Source of the DNA: Bradyrhizobium sp. RP6
Lineage (GTDB): Bacteria; Pseudomonadota; Alphaproteobacteria; Rhizobiales; Xanthobacteraceae
Length of the DNA stretch: 64,000 nt
Assembly: GCF_003837805.1 (NCBI RefSeq)
Contig: NZ_RQIT01000015.1
Span: 1-64,000, forward strand
Direction: 5' to 3'
Shown here: piece by piece, positions 43,333 through 51,861 of the stretch
Layout of the letters: each line of letters starts with the position of its first letter
How positions within the stretch are numbered: the first letter of the stretch is position 1
Notes under the pieces: generated by a model
Seen by the model: only the letters and a program-made list of their open reading frames with translations
Told to the model about the DNA's origin: nothing
Database searches by the model: none
Position numbers and translations under genes: made by a program

Positions 43333-43408
43333 TCAGCCGAACGCGCCCTGATGCAGGCTCATGCGCCAGTCAATCGGAGCGCTCAGGGGATCCGGTGAAT
43401 TTGAGCGC

Positions 43409-43484
43409 TGGTGCCGCAAGAGGGATTCGAACCCCCGACCCCGTCATTACGAATGACGTGCTCTACCGACTGAGCTATTGCGGC
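43409..43484 (-). tRNA. tRNA-Thr (anticodon CGT)
   Basis: A 76-base cloverleaf on the minus strand. The acceptor GCCGCAA pairs perfectly with TTGCGGC, the D arm is GCTC...GAGC, and the anticodon arm CGTCA-TTCGTAA-TGACG gives CGT, reading ACG. The T arm is GGGGG-TTCGAAT-CCCTC with one mismatch, and CCA is encoded. The anticodon stem is almost identical to that of tRNA-Ala at 30993. Confidence 0.95.
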
Positions 43485-43529
43485 GACCCTGCCGGGACCT
43501 GGGTGATGCCGGCCCCGATACGCGCGCTC

Positions 43530-43558
43530 CTGATATCGGGCATGACCCGAATTGGCAA
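43530..43558 (-). promoter_or_regulatory. Likely sigma-70-type promoter of tRNA-Thr
   Basis: On the minus strand, TTGCCA, a 17-base spacer and TATCAG lie with the -10 about 46 bases before the mature tRNA 5' end. Confidence 0.45.
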
Positions 43559-43583
43559 GGACAAGCGGGAGGCGAAATGCGCT

Positions 43584-45344
43584 TCACGCGCCCCAGCGGG
43601 ACCAGAAGCCGCGCCAGCCGCCGGCCTGGGCCTTCGGCGTGCCGATTTGTTCCGTAAATTCGTCGCTCGGGCCGTCGTCGTCGATTCCGGGGTCATCCGG
43701 TGCGCGGACGATCGGGATGACCGCCTGGAAAGGCGCCGATGCCGGCTTGCCGAGGTCGGCCCGGGTTCGGAATACCGGCGTTTCGGCTTGCTGCGATGAT
43801 TCGGCCGGTGCCGACGCCGGATTCACCGGCTCGGGCGGCGTAACCACCGGCTCCTCCTTGGCGGATTCCCTGGCAAGCTCTTGGGCCTGGGGGGGTGAAT
43901 TGTCCTGGGCGGCCGGCGCCGGCACCGGGGCCGTCATCGGAGGTTCCACCGGGCCGTCGCTGGGAGCCGCCGTCACCCGCTTCGGCGGCGGAGCGGCCAG
44001 CATGGCCTCCTCGAAGGCCGAGGATTCGATGGTGGCGCCCCTGTCCGAAGGCAGGCTCGCGACCGGTGTCTGCCACAGGAACGCATCGAGGCGGCCGGTG
44101 ACCGGGGAGACCGGACGCCAGCGGTCGCTGACATAGCCGTCCGCCGTCCAGGCGGGATCGAGGCGGGCGCGCACCGCGCGCAAGGTCCAGGCGCGGGCGC
44201 GGCCGCCGTCGCCATGCTCGGTGCGCTCGATCTCGGCCATCAGCAGCGCGACGCGCTGGGTCGGATCCTTGAGATAAGGCGCGAGCACCTCGCGCGCGCG
44301 GGCGAACTCCGAGGCTTCGATCGCAGCGCGTGCGATCGCGAGCTGTCCTTCGATATGACCGGGCTTGTCGGCTGGCGTCTTCGCGGCGAGGGTCTCGACC
44401 CGCTGCAAGCGGTGCCAGGCGGTATCGCCGAGCTTCACATGCGCATAGGCATCCGCGAGATCGGGATGCGGATTGGCGAGCCAGGCGGCTTCCACCAGCT
44501 TCATGGCGCGGCGCACCTGATGCGCCTCGCTCTCGAATTTTGCCGCGAGCACCGCCGCCGGCACCAGGGTCGGCGCGAGCTTGATCGCCTCCATCACGCT
44601 CTCGCGCGCGACGTCGCGATCCATCGTTTCCAGCTCCAGCGCGCGCGCGGTGAGAAGCACGCCGCGCTGCCGGCGATAGGCCTGCTTGTCGAGCAGGCCT
44701 GCGGACCGATTCGAATCGAGAATCGCGAGTGCGCCGCTCCAGTCGCCGCGCGCGCAGCGGAAGCCGAGCACCGCATGCGAGGCCCAGGTCGACGACGGCG
44801 ACAGCTTGATCGCCTCCTCCGCGATCATCAGCGCGCCGACCGCATCGTCGGCGCGCTGCGCCTCGATGAACAGGCCGCGCAGGCCGAGCAGCCGCGTGTC
44901 CTCGCGTTCGGCCATCACGCGGAAGACGCGCTGCGCTTCGTCGCGATTGCCTTCGAGCTGCGCCGACTGCGCGTGCAGCAGCAGCGCGAGCGGATCGTTC
45001 GGCGCATCCCGCCGTGCCGCGTCGGCGTGACGGCGGGCCAGCGCGGAATCGCCATGGCCGATCGCGAGCAGGCCGTGGGTGATGGCGTGGCGGCCGCGAG
45101 CCTGACGCTTTTCGTGGCGACGGCGGCGCAGACGCCCCGGCGTGCGCCAGATCATCGTCAGGATGCTCCAGACCAGCACGACGGCCACGGCAAACAGGCC
45201 AAGCAAGAACACGAACCGGGGCAGCGTCGTCGAGATTCTGAAACCACTCGCGGTCAGGACGAGATCGCCGGGCTGGTCGGCAACCCAGGCCGCGCCGGCT
45301 GCTGCCAGTGCGATCAGGACGAGAAAGAGGACGATGCGAAGCAT
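43584..45344 (-). CDS. HemY-like TPR membrane protein of the heme locus
   Basis: A 586-residue protein. Two N-terminal membrane segments (~3-20 and ~41-64) are followed by the HemY N-terminal region (WRTPGRLRRRRHEKRQARGRHAITHGLLAIGHGD) and TPR-like helical repeats to ~410. The tail is Pro/Ala/Glu-rich and disordered. In alphaproteobacteria this gene lies with hemD and a Mic60-like gene, as here. It is not the protoporphyrinogen oxidase also called HemY in Bacillus. The role is thought to be in or near heme synthesis, but no enzyme activity is known. It is the last gene of the hemD / Mic60-like / HemY-like group. Confidence 0.9.
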   Translation of the reverse strand: MLRIVLFLVLIALAAAGAAWVADQPGDLVLTASGFRISTTLPRFVFLLGLFAVAVVLVWSILTMIWRTPGRLRRRRHEKRQARGRHAITHGLLAIGHGDSALARRHADAARRDAPNDPLALLLHAQSAQLEGNRDEAQRVFRVMAEREDTRLLGLRGLFIEAQRADDAVGALMIAEEAIKLSPSSTWASHAVLGFRCARGDWSGALAILDSNRSAGLLDKQAYRRQRGVLLTARALELETMDRDVARESVMEAIKLAPTLVPAAVLAAKFESEAHQVRRAMKLVEAAWLANPHPDLADAYAHVKLGDTAWHRLQRVETLAAKTPADKPGHIEGQLAIARAAIEASEFARAREVLAPYLKDPTQRVALLMAEIERTEHGDGGRARAWTLRAVRARLDPAWTADGYVSDRWRPVSPVTGRLDAFLWQTPVASLPSDRGATIESSAFEEAMLAAPPPKRVTAAPSDGPVEPPMTAPVPAPAAQDNSPPQAQELARESAKEEPVVTPPEPVNPASAPAESSQQAETPVFRTRADLGKPASAPFQAVIPIVRAPDDPGIDDDGPSDEFTEQIGTPKAQAGGWRGFWSRWGA

Positions 45345-45394
45345 GGCGATCCCTATACGCGCCGATTGTTGCGCGAACCTTTACTGACGAACCT

Positions 45395-46633
45395 TTACTG
45401 AAGAGGCTTGACCGGATCGGATTTGGCGAGATCCGCCATGGCATCGTCGGCGAATTTGCGGGACGCGGCGAGCGCGGCGTCGCGGGCATCGGCTTTGTCG
45501 AGCCAAGCCTGAGCCGGGGCACGATCGGCCTCAGGCAGAGCCTTGAGCTCGCGCCGCGCTTCTGCGAAGTCGTTGCGAAGCGCAGCCGCCGTCATCCGCG
45601 CAACGATGGCGCCACGATCGTTGCCGACCCCATCGGTACGCTCGATGCGGACGAGTTTTGACGCGCCGGCCTGGAGACGCTCGACAATGCCGGCGTCGCT
45701 CGCCGGAGCTTCAGCCGGCGGCGACAGCTTCGGCACGATGTTGAGGAGCTCGCGGCTCAATGCGACCGGCGTCGGAATGCCGGACGACGCAAACGCGTCG
45801 AGCGGCTTCAGCATATCGGGCTTGGTCGCCAGCGACCGCGCCGCGGCCAATTGCGATTGATAGGGATCGCCGTGGCGAACGGCGACGTCGAGCAGGGCCG
45901 CCGCCACCACGTTGCGCAGCGGCTTGTCGTCCACCGTCATGGCAGCGGCGATCTTCTGGCCCTGCTGCGCGAGTTCGGCGCGCTCCGTCTTGCTGGCGCG
46001 CTCGAGCTGGGCGATGCGGTCGATGACAGCGGCAAGATCAGGCGCTGCAGCGGGCGACGTCACCTTCACGTCGTTCAGGGCGCTCGCAGTCTTGTCGGAC
46101 TGCGCACGCAGACCGGCAATGTCGCTGCGCAGGCTGCTTGCGGATTTCTCCAGCGCGTCGATCCGCGCCGCCATGGCCGGATCGGCTGCGAGCCTGCCCG
46201 CCCTGGCTTCGACCGCGGCAACGCGTGCGCTCAGCGCATCGATTGTCGCACTGGTGACCTCAGGCGCGGCCGGCGGCGCCTGCACCGCGGGCCAGCCCAG
46301 CATCCAGCCGACCGCGATCACGACCGCGGCTGCGACAGCGCCGGAGAACGGCGCGATGACCCAGGGGGAAATCGGCGCCGACACGGGTGCGCCCGCCACG
46401 GAAACCTGTTCCTCTGCAGGCCCGGACTGCGGCTCGGCCTTGACCTCTTCCGATCCGGGTTCTTCGAACCTGGCCTGCTCCTGCGCGGCATGTTCGGACG
46501 CCTCAGGCTCGCCCGCGACCTGCTGCGGCTGCGTCGAAACTTCCGTCGCCTGGAGGTCGATGGTGGGCGGGGTGCGCTTGGTACGACCCGCGTCGGGCGC
46601 CAATCCAGCGTCTTCAGGCTTGTCGTCGGCCAT
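45395..46633 (-). CDS. Mic60/mitofilin-like inner membrane protein
   Basis: A 412-residue protein: acidic, disordered N-terminus (1-90), one membrane segment (~92-112), a predicted coiled coil (~125-250 with DALSARVAAVEAR and IDALEKSASSLRSDIAGL), and a helical C-terminal mitofilin-type domain (DVAVRHGDPYQSQLAAARSL onward). Alphaproteobacterial Mic60, the ancestor of the mitochondrial crista-junction protein, is encoded in exactly this hem locus and shapes intracytoplasmic membranes in some species. The position between hemD and the HemY-like gene, 50-65 bp from each, supports the call. Confidence 0.85.
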   Translation of the reverse strand: MADDKPEDAGLAPDAGRTKRTPPTIDLQATEVSTQPQQVAGEPEASEHAAQEQARFEEPGSEEVKAEPQSGPAEEQVSVAGAPVSAPISPWVIAPFSGAVAAAVVIAVGWMLGWPAVQAPPAAPEVTSATIDALSARVAAVEARAGRLAADPAMAARIDALEKSASSLRSDIAGLRAQSDKTASALNDVKVTSPAAAPDLAAVIDRIAQLERASKTERAELAQQGQKIAAAMTVDDKPLRNVVAAALLDVAVRHGDPYQSQLAAARSLATKPDMLKPLDAFASSGIPTPVALSRELLNIVPKLSPPAEAPASDAGIVERLQAGASKLVRIERTDGVGNDRGAIVARMTAAALRNDFAEARRELKALPEADRAPAQAWLDKADARDAALAASRKFADDAMADLAKSDPVKPLQ

Positions 46634-46698
46634 CGTGACGGTTCCTCACACTTCCATTACCCGGGTGAACTAGATTGCGTCGGATTCGGCCTGACCTC

Positions 46699-47445
46699 TT
46701 ACGCCAAACGGGTGCGCAAAGCACGCTCCAAGGTGTCGAACAAGGCACTTTCGTTCGGCGCTGCGGCCACCAGAACCTGTGACGCGCCGGCCTCGCGCAG
46801 CACGCTCGCGACCGCCTCGGACAGGCAACAATGCGGGATCGCCAGTGCCGAGATTTCGACGCCTTCGTCCCGCGCCGCATCCAGGAATGCGCGTGCGCTG
46901 CGCCGGGAGTAGTGCAGCACCGCCTCGACGCCATGCGCGGCAAAGCCCTCGCAGACCTCGCGCGGCAGATGCTTGACCGGCGCCATGCGATAAGTGGTCT
47001 GCGTGACCACGCGGAAGCCCTCCGCACCGAGTTCGCCGCCGAGATCGCGCGACAGATCGGCGCCCGCGAGATACAGCAGCGTGCTCTTTTTCTTCAGCAT
47101 CTTGTCGCGCGCGCTCTGCACCACCTTGTCGCGCAAGGACGCAGCATCGCCGCCGGCGACGATCACCTCGGCAAAACCGACCTCGCGCGCCGCAGCAGCC
47201 GTATGCTCGCCGACCGCAAACAACGGCAGCTTCAACAGACCGAGCTCCGGCAATTGCGGCGCGATGGCGCGGATCGCGTTGGCCGACGTGACGAGAACGG
47301 CACCGTAGGGAGCTTCACTCCCGCCATGGAAGGCGACGGGCTCGAACCTGAGCGCCGGCGCAAGCAGCACCGCATGCCCGCGTGCGCGCAGATTCTCCGC
47401 CGTCGCCTCATTGTCGGGATGCGGCCGTGTGACAAGAATGGACAT
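46699..47445 (-). CDS. hemD: Uroporphyrinogen-III synthase
   Basis: A 248-residue enzyme that closes and inverts ring D of hydroxymethylbilane to make uroporphyrinogen III for heme and corrinoids. The N-terminal VTRPHPDNEATAENLRARGH and the later SANAIRAIAP and YSRRSARAFLDAAR motifs match the poorly conserved HemD family. The ATG at 47445 gives the standard MSILVTRP start. It is divergent from tsaD across 152 bp. No hemC lies between them, unlike the arrangement I recall for several other alphaproteobacteria. Confidence 0.92.
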   Translation of the reverse strand: MSILVTRPHPDNEATAENLRARGHAVLLAPALRFEPVAFHGGSEAPYGAVLVTSANAIRAIAPQLPELGLLKLPLFAVGEHTAAAAREVGFAEVIVAGGDAASLRDKVVQSARDKMLKKKSTLLYLAGADLSRDLGGELGAEGFRVVTQTTYRMAPVKHLPREVCEGFAAHGVEAVLHYSRRSARAFLDAARDEGVEISALAIPHCCLSEAVASVLREAGASQVLVAAAPNESALFDTLERALRTRLA

Positions 47446-47597
47446 CGCTGGTGTTCCCGAACCATTTGGCGGTGACGCATTGACCTGAACGGCTAGAGCG
47501 TGACGATTGCGCAATCTGGCCCCGGGATGCTACCGGACGTACCAGAACGCTGCTTTACGGATGGGCGCAAGGGCGCAAATTGGATAACAATTCGCCA

Positions 47598-48671
47598 ATG
47601 CTGGTGCTGGGCATAGAAACCACCTGCGACGAGACCGCCGCGGCCGTGATCGAGCGCGCGGGCGACGGCAGCGGCAGGATCCTGTCCAACATCGTGCGAT
47701 CGCAGATCGAGGAACACGCCCGCTTCGGCGGCGTGGTGCCGGAAATCGCCGCGCGCGCGCATGTCGATCTGCTCGACGGCATCATCGACCGCGCCATGCG
47801 CGAGGCCGGCATCGGCTTCGCCCAGCTCGATGGCGTCGCGGCCGCCGCGGGGCCGGGCCTGATCGGCGGCGTCATCGTCGGGCTGACCACCGCGAAGGCG
47901 ATCGCGATGGTGCACGACACGCCGCTGGTCGCGGTGAACCATCTCGAAGCGCATGCGCTGACGCCACGCCTCACCGATGGAATCGAGTTTCCCTATTGCC
48001 TGTTCCTCGCCTCCGGCGGCCACACCCAGATCGTCGCGGTCACCGGCGTCGGACAATATGTACGGCTCGGCACCACGGTCGACGACGCGATCGGCGAGGC
48101 CTTCGACAAGGTCGCGAAGATGCTGGGACTGCCCTATCCGGGCGGACCGCAGGTCGAGCGCGCGGCGGCAGGCGGCGATGCCACGCGCTTTGCGTTTCCG
48201 CGGCCGATGCAGGGACGCCCCAATGCAAATTTCTCGCTGTCGGGATTGAAAACGGCGGTGCGCACCGAAGCGAGCCGGCTGGCTGAGCTCACGCCGCAGG
48301 ACATCAGCGATCTCTGCGCGAGCTTTCAGGCCGCCGTGCTCGACTCGACCGCCGACCGACTGAGCGTCGGCTTGAGACTTTTCCGCGAGCAGTTCGGCGC
48401 GCCGCACGCGCTCGTGGCCGCCGGCGGTGTCGCCGCCAATCAAGCGATCCGCGGCGCTCTGCATGACGTTGCAAGGCAGGCCGGGACGCAACTGATCATG
48501 CCGCCGCCGGCGCTCTGCACCGATAACGGCGCGATGATCGCCTGGGCCGGCGCCGAGCGCCTCGCGCTCGGCCTGACCGACACGATGGAGGCGCAGCCGC
48601 GCGCACGGTGGCTGCTCGACGCCAACGCGACGGCACCGGCAGGTTACGGCAATACCCGGGCGGGATATTAG
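47598..48671 (+). CDS. tsaD: tRNA N6-threonylcarbamoyladenosine transferase TsaD
   Basis: A 357-residue ASKHA-fold enzyme that transfers the threonylcarbamoyl group to A37 of ANN-decoding tRNAs, with TsaB and TsaE. GIETTCDETA is at 5-14, the metal His pair is H115 and H119 (NHLEAH), ASGGHTQIV and the phosphate motif TVDDAIGEAFDKVAK follow, and VAAGGVAANQAIR is near the C-terminus. I chose ATG 47598; a TTG 18 bases upstream would add six residues. It is followed by gpsA with only 2 bases between, so the two are co-transcribed. Confidence 0.96.
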   Translation: MLVLGIETTCDETAAAVIERAGDGSGRILSNIVRSQIEEHARFGGVVPEIAARAHVDLLDGIIDRAMREAGIGFAQLDGVAAAAGPGLIGGVIVGLTTAKAIAMVHDTPLVAVNHLEAHALTPRLTDGIEFPYCLFLASGGHTQIVAVTGVGQYVRLGTTVDDAIGEAFDKVAKMLGLPYPGGPQVERAAAGGDATRFAFPRPMQGRPNANFSLSGLKTAVRTEASRLAELTPQDISDLCASFQAAVLDSTADRLSVGLRLFREQFGAPHALVAAGGVAANQAIRGALHDVARQAGTQLIMPPPALCTDNGAMIAWAGAERLALGLTDTMEAQPRARWLLDANATAPAGYGNTRAGY

Positions 48672-48673
48672 CG

Positions 48674-49654
48674 ATGGCCGCGCTGCAATCCGTCGCGGTG
48701 ATCGGCGCGGGCGCCTGGGGCACGGCGCTGGCAACGGTGGCAGCGCGAGCCGGGCGGAGCGTCACGCTGTGGGCACGCAATGCGGAGCATGCCACGCGGA
48801 TTGCATCGAGCCGCGACAATCCCCGGCTGCCCGGCGTGCGGCTTGCTCCGGAGATTGTTGTCACGGGCGAGCTGGCGCTCGCCGCGCGCGCCGACATGCT
48901 GCTGATCGCAACGCCTGCGCAGCATCTGCGCGGCGCGGTCAACATGCTGGCCTCGCACCTTGCAAGGCCGGTACCGATCGTCGCCTGCGCCAAGGGCATC
49001 GAGCACGGCACCCACAAGTTCATGACCGACGTGATCGCCGAGGCCGCGCCGCATACGCAGCCGGCGATCCTGTCGGGCCCGAGCTTTGCCGACGACGTCG
49101 CGCGCGGCCTGCCGACGGCAGTGACCCTGGCGGCAAGCGATGAGGCGCTGGCGCGCGCGCTTGTGCAGGCGCTGGGCTCGCCGACGTTCCGCCCCTATCA
49201 CTCCACGGACATCCGGGGTGTCGAGATCGGCGGTGCGGCCAAGAACGTGCTGGCGATCGCAGTCGGCATTGCGGTCGGGCGCAGGCTCGGCGCCTCGGCC
49301 CAGGCTGCGCTCACGACCCGCGGCTTTGCCGAGCTGACGCGCCTTGGCCGCGCGCTCGGCGCGCGTAGCGAGACACTCACCGGCTTGTCCGGTCTCGGCG
49401 ATTTGATCCTGACCTGCGCGAGCCCGCAATCGCGCAACTTCGCGCTCGGACTCGCGCTCGGGCGCGGCGAGCAGCCTCCCGCCGGCAAGCTCGCCGAGGG
49501 AGAGTTCACGGCACCTGTCTTGATCGAACTCGCAGCTTCGCAAGACATCGAGTTGCCGGTATCAGAAGCGGTCGCGGCGATCCTGAGCGGCCGAAGCACG
49601 ATCGATGCCGCGATCTCGGGATTGATGACGCGCCCCTTCAAGGCAGAGGAATGA
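48674..49654 (+). CDS. gpsA: NAD(P)-dependent glycerol-3-phosphate dehydrogenase
   Basis: A 326-residue enzyme that makes sn-glycerol-3-phosphate from dihydroxyacetone phosphate for phospholipid synthesis. The cofactor loop VIGAGAWGTALA is at 9-20, then IACAKGIE-type VACAKGIEHG, LSGPSFADDVARG, GAAKNVLAIAVGIAVG with the catalytic Lys, and LSGLGDLILTC. The start 2 bases after the tsaD stop is well supported. A palindromic repeat follows the stop. Confidence 0.96.
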   Translation: MAALQSVAVIGAGAWGTALATVAARAGRSVTLWARNAEHATRIASSRDNPRLPGVRLAPEIVVTGELALAARADMLLIATPAQHLRGAVNMLASHLARPVPIVACAKGIEHGTHKFMTDVIAEAAPHTQPAILSGPSFADDVARGLPTAVTLAASDEALARALVQALGSPTFRPYHSTDIRGVEIGGAAKNVLAIAVGIAVGRRLGASAQAALTTRGFAELTRLGRALGARSETLTGLSGLGDLILTCASPQSRNFALGLALGRGEQPPAGKLAEGEFTAPVLIELAASQDIELPVSEAVAAILSGRSTIDAAISGLMTRPFKAEE

Positions 49655-49662
49655 CGTCTTCT

Positions 49663-49752
49663 CGTCATGCCCGCGCTTGTCGCGGGCATCCACGTCTTGA
49701 TATTGAACTGGCGGCAAAGACGTGGATGGCCGGGACAAGCCCGGCCATGACG
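49663..49752. repeat. Intergenic repeat, GTCATGCCCGCGCTTG family
   Basis: About 90 bp. CGTCATGCCCGCGCTTGTC and GACAAGCCCGGCCATGACG are imperfect outer arms; ATCCACGTCTT and AAGACGTGGAT are perfect inner arms around a 19-base centre. It lies between gpsA and the EVE-domain gene. Confidence 0.85.
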
Positions 49753-49772
49753 AATGGATGGGGCGCGTTGTC

Positions 49773-50186
49773 ATGAACTACTGGCTCGTGAAGTCCGAAC
49801 CGTCGGTGTGGTCCTGGGACCAGCAGGTCGCGAAGGGCGCCAAGGGCGAGGCCTGGACCGGCGTGCGCAATTTCACCGCGCGCCAGAACCTCGTGAACAT
49901 GAAGAAGGGCGACAAGGCCTTCTTCTATCATTCCAATGAGGGCAAGGAGATCGTCGGGATCGCCGAGATCATCAAGGAAGCCTATCCCGACCCGACCGAC
50001 AAGACCGGAAAATTCGTCTGCGTCGACATCAAGGCCGACAAGCCGTTGAAGACGCCGGTGACGATGGCCGCGGTCAAGGCCGAGAAGAAGCTCGCCGACA
50101 TGGCGCTGGTGAAATATTCGCGCCTGTCGGTGCAGCCGGTGACGGCGGAGGAGTGGAAGCTCGTCTGCAAGATGGGCGGGGTTTAG
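49773..50186 (+). CDS. EVE-domain protein
   Basis: A 137-residue PUA-like EVE domain protein. MNYWLVKSEPSVWSWDQ, GVRNFTARQNLVNMKKGDKAFFYHS and IVGIAEIIKEAYPDPTD are the family hallmarks, with the aromatic cage that binds modified bases in DNA or RNA. The ATG at 49773 gives the canonical N-terminus. It stands after the tsaD-gpsA pair beyond a repeat. The target nucleic acid is unknown. No restriction-modification gene is nearby, so a defence role is not indicated. Confidence 0.92.
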   Translation: MNYWLVKSEPSVWSWDQQVAKGAKGEAWTGVRNFTARQNLVNMKKGDKAFFYHSNEGKEIVGIAEIIKEAYPDPTDKTGKFVCVDIKADKPLKTPVTMAAVKAEKKLADMALVKYSRLSVQPVTAEEWKLVCKMGGV

Positions 50187-50189
50187 GAG

Positions 50190-51293
50190 TTATCCCATCT
50201 GCGATATCGGCGCTTGCGGCTCCGGCAGCGTGAACACCTCGCAAGGCGTGGCAATGCCGCGCAGCGAGTGCGATCCGAGCGCGACCAGCGGCATATCCGT
50301 CTCGGCAGCGAGTGCGCCCGACACCAACACGGTCCTGCCCAGCGGCTTGCACAATCCTTCGAGCCGGCTGGCAAGATTGACGGCGGGACCGATCGCGGTG
50401 AAATCGAGCCGGTTGGCGGCGCCGATATTGCCCCACAGCATCTCGCCGAGATGGAGCGCGGCACCAAAGGACAGTGGCGGCAGCGCTTGCGCGCGGCGCT
50501 CCTTGTTGAGATAGGTCATACCTGCTTCGGCTGCACTTGCGGCGCGCAGAGCAGCGTCACAGGCGCGGCGCGGCGATGACTCGAGCACGGGAAAGATCGC
50601 GAGCACACCGTCGCCGATAAATTTCAGCACTTCGCCGCCGAAGGCGTGGACGGCCCCGGCGATGCGATCGAACCAAGCGTCGAGCGCAGCGATGACCTCG
50701 CCAGGCGGGGAAGTGTCCGACAGAATCGTGAAATTGCGCAAATCCGCATAGAGCCGCGCGGCCCGAATGGTCTCGCCGGGATCGCGCCGTAGAGGTGCCG
50801 CCAGCACCCGCTCCGCGCTGCGCTTGCCGAGATAAGCATCCAGGGTTTCGCGCAACGTGGCGCGCGCGGCGAGCACGGCGAGGGGCGTCGCGGCAAAACG
50901 CGCCGCCTGGCGCAATTGCTTGATTTCATCCGCGGTGAACGGACGCGGCCCGATCCAGCCGAGCAGCGGCCCATCGGGCCGTCCGACCACGTCTTCGTGC
51001 ACCTCGCCCAGCGCGATGTCGCGCAACCAGCGGCGGCCGGCGTCGTTGAGCGGATCCGGTGCGAGCCCGCCCGGCGCAAAGCCGAGCGCTTCGATTACCT
51101 GGCCACCGTCGGCACGCCACAGCCAGGTACGCTTCGCAATTAACGGATGCGGCACCTCCAGTGTCAGGGCACCCGCCGCGAGCGGCACGCCGTCGGCGAG
51201 GAGATGAGCGCCGAGTTCCGCAAGCAGACAGTCCGCCCCGGCACTATCCGAGGCGACATCGACAAGCCAGGCGAGCGTCGGCGCGAGCTGCAT
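50190..51293 (-). CDS. Class III adenylate/guanylate cyclase
   Basis: A 367-residue soluble protein. The N-terminal ~150 residues are helical with a WLWRADGG segment (a sensor-like region seen in rhizobial cyclases). The cyclase domain has metal D184 in LYADLRNFTILSD, D228 in KFIGDGVLAIF, and GPAVNLASRLEGL for the transition state. It ends shortly after the domain. The start at 51293 (MQLAPTLAWLVD) is favoured over an upstream ATG that would overlap the divergent SRPBCC gene. It is the second class III cyclase in the window, unlike the first in having no zinc ribbon. Confidence 0.88.
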   Translation of the reverse strand: MQLAPTLAWLVDVASDSAGADCLLAELGAHLLADGVPLAAGALTLEVPHPLIAKRTWLWRADGGQVIEALGFAPGGLAPDPLNDAGRRWLRDIALGEVHEDVVGRPDGPLLGWIGPRPFTADEIKQLRQAARFAATPLAVLAARATLRETLDAYLGKRSAERVLAAPLRRDPGETIRAARLYADLRNFTILSDTSPPGEVIAALDAWFDRIAGAVHAFGGEVLKFIGDGVLAIFPVLESSPRRACDAALRAASAAEAGMTYLNKERRAQALPPLSFGAALHLGEMLWGNIGAANRLDFTAIGPAVNLASRLEGLCKPLGRTVLVSGALAAETDMPLVALGSHSLRGIATPCEVFTLPEPQAPISQMG

Positions 51294-51394
51294 GGCTCGA
51301 TCATGGCGAACGCCCTCCGGGTTTGTCACGGGCAATCCTTGCCGGGCCGCCTTGGCGCGGCCATGTGCCAGTGAGAGGGAAGGGATGATCGCCA

Positions 51395-51850
51395 ATGATC
51401 GAACCGTTCATCGTGCGGCGCGAGACCCAGATCGCGGCACCGCGCGCCACCGTTTTCGCGTACCTGACCGACCCCGAGAAGATCTTGAGCTGGATGGGGT
51501 CCGACGCCACCACGGAGCCGCATCCCGGCGGACTCTACCTGCTCAAAGGGGTCGGCCCGCGCGGCCGCGTCGCCCGCGGAGCTTTCCGCGAGGTCGTGCC
51601 GGTGCATCGTCTCGCCTACACGTTCGGCTGGGAGGATGGCCAGGAGGTGCCGCCCGGCTCGAGTCTGATCGAGATCGACCTGATCGAGCACGACGGCGGC
51701 ACGCTGCTACGCATGACCCATAGCGGCCTGCCGACCGAAGCGCAGGCAGCCGCGCATGCAACAGGCTGGGCGCATTATCTGGAACGACTCACCACCGCAG
51801 CCGCAGGTGGCGATCCTGGTCTTGACAGCGGCGTTTCCAACAAGACCTAG
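51395..51850 (+). CDS. SRPBCC/AHSA1-family protein
   Basis: A 151-residue START-like domain. RRETQIAAPRATVFAYLTDPEKILSWMG, REVVPVHRLAYTFGWEDGQ, and LLRMTHSGLPTEAQAAAHATGWAHYLERL are the AHSA1 signature segments. These proteins bind a small hydrophobic ligand; the specific ligand is unknown. It is divergent from the cyclase (101 bp between starts) and convergent with topoisomerase IB, 11 bp away. Confidence 0.9.
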   Translation: MIEPFIVRRETQIAAPRATVFAYLTDPEKILSWMGSDATTEPHPGGLYLLKGVGPRGRVARGAFREVVPVHRLAYTFGWEDGQEVPPGSSLIEIDLIEHDGGTLLRMTHSGLPTEAQAAAHATGWAHYLERLTTAAAGGDPGLDSGVSNKT

Positions 51851-51861
51851 CAACGGGCAGG

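Noticed and set aside
43395..43799. Short plus-strand frame beginning in the tRNA-Thr region
   Set aside because: Its start is the reverse complement of the tRNA, a well-known false gene, and the rest is antisense to the HemY-like gene.
49773..50186. Defence island around the EVE-domain gene
   Set aside because: Neighbours are tsaD, gpsA and a cyclase; no restriction, methylase or other defence genes occur.
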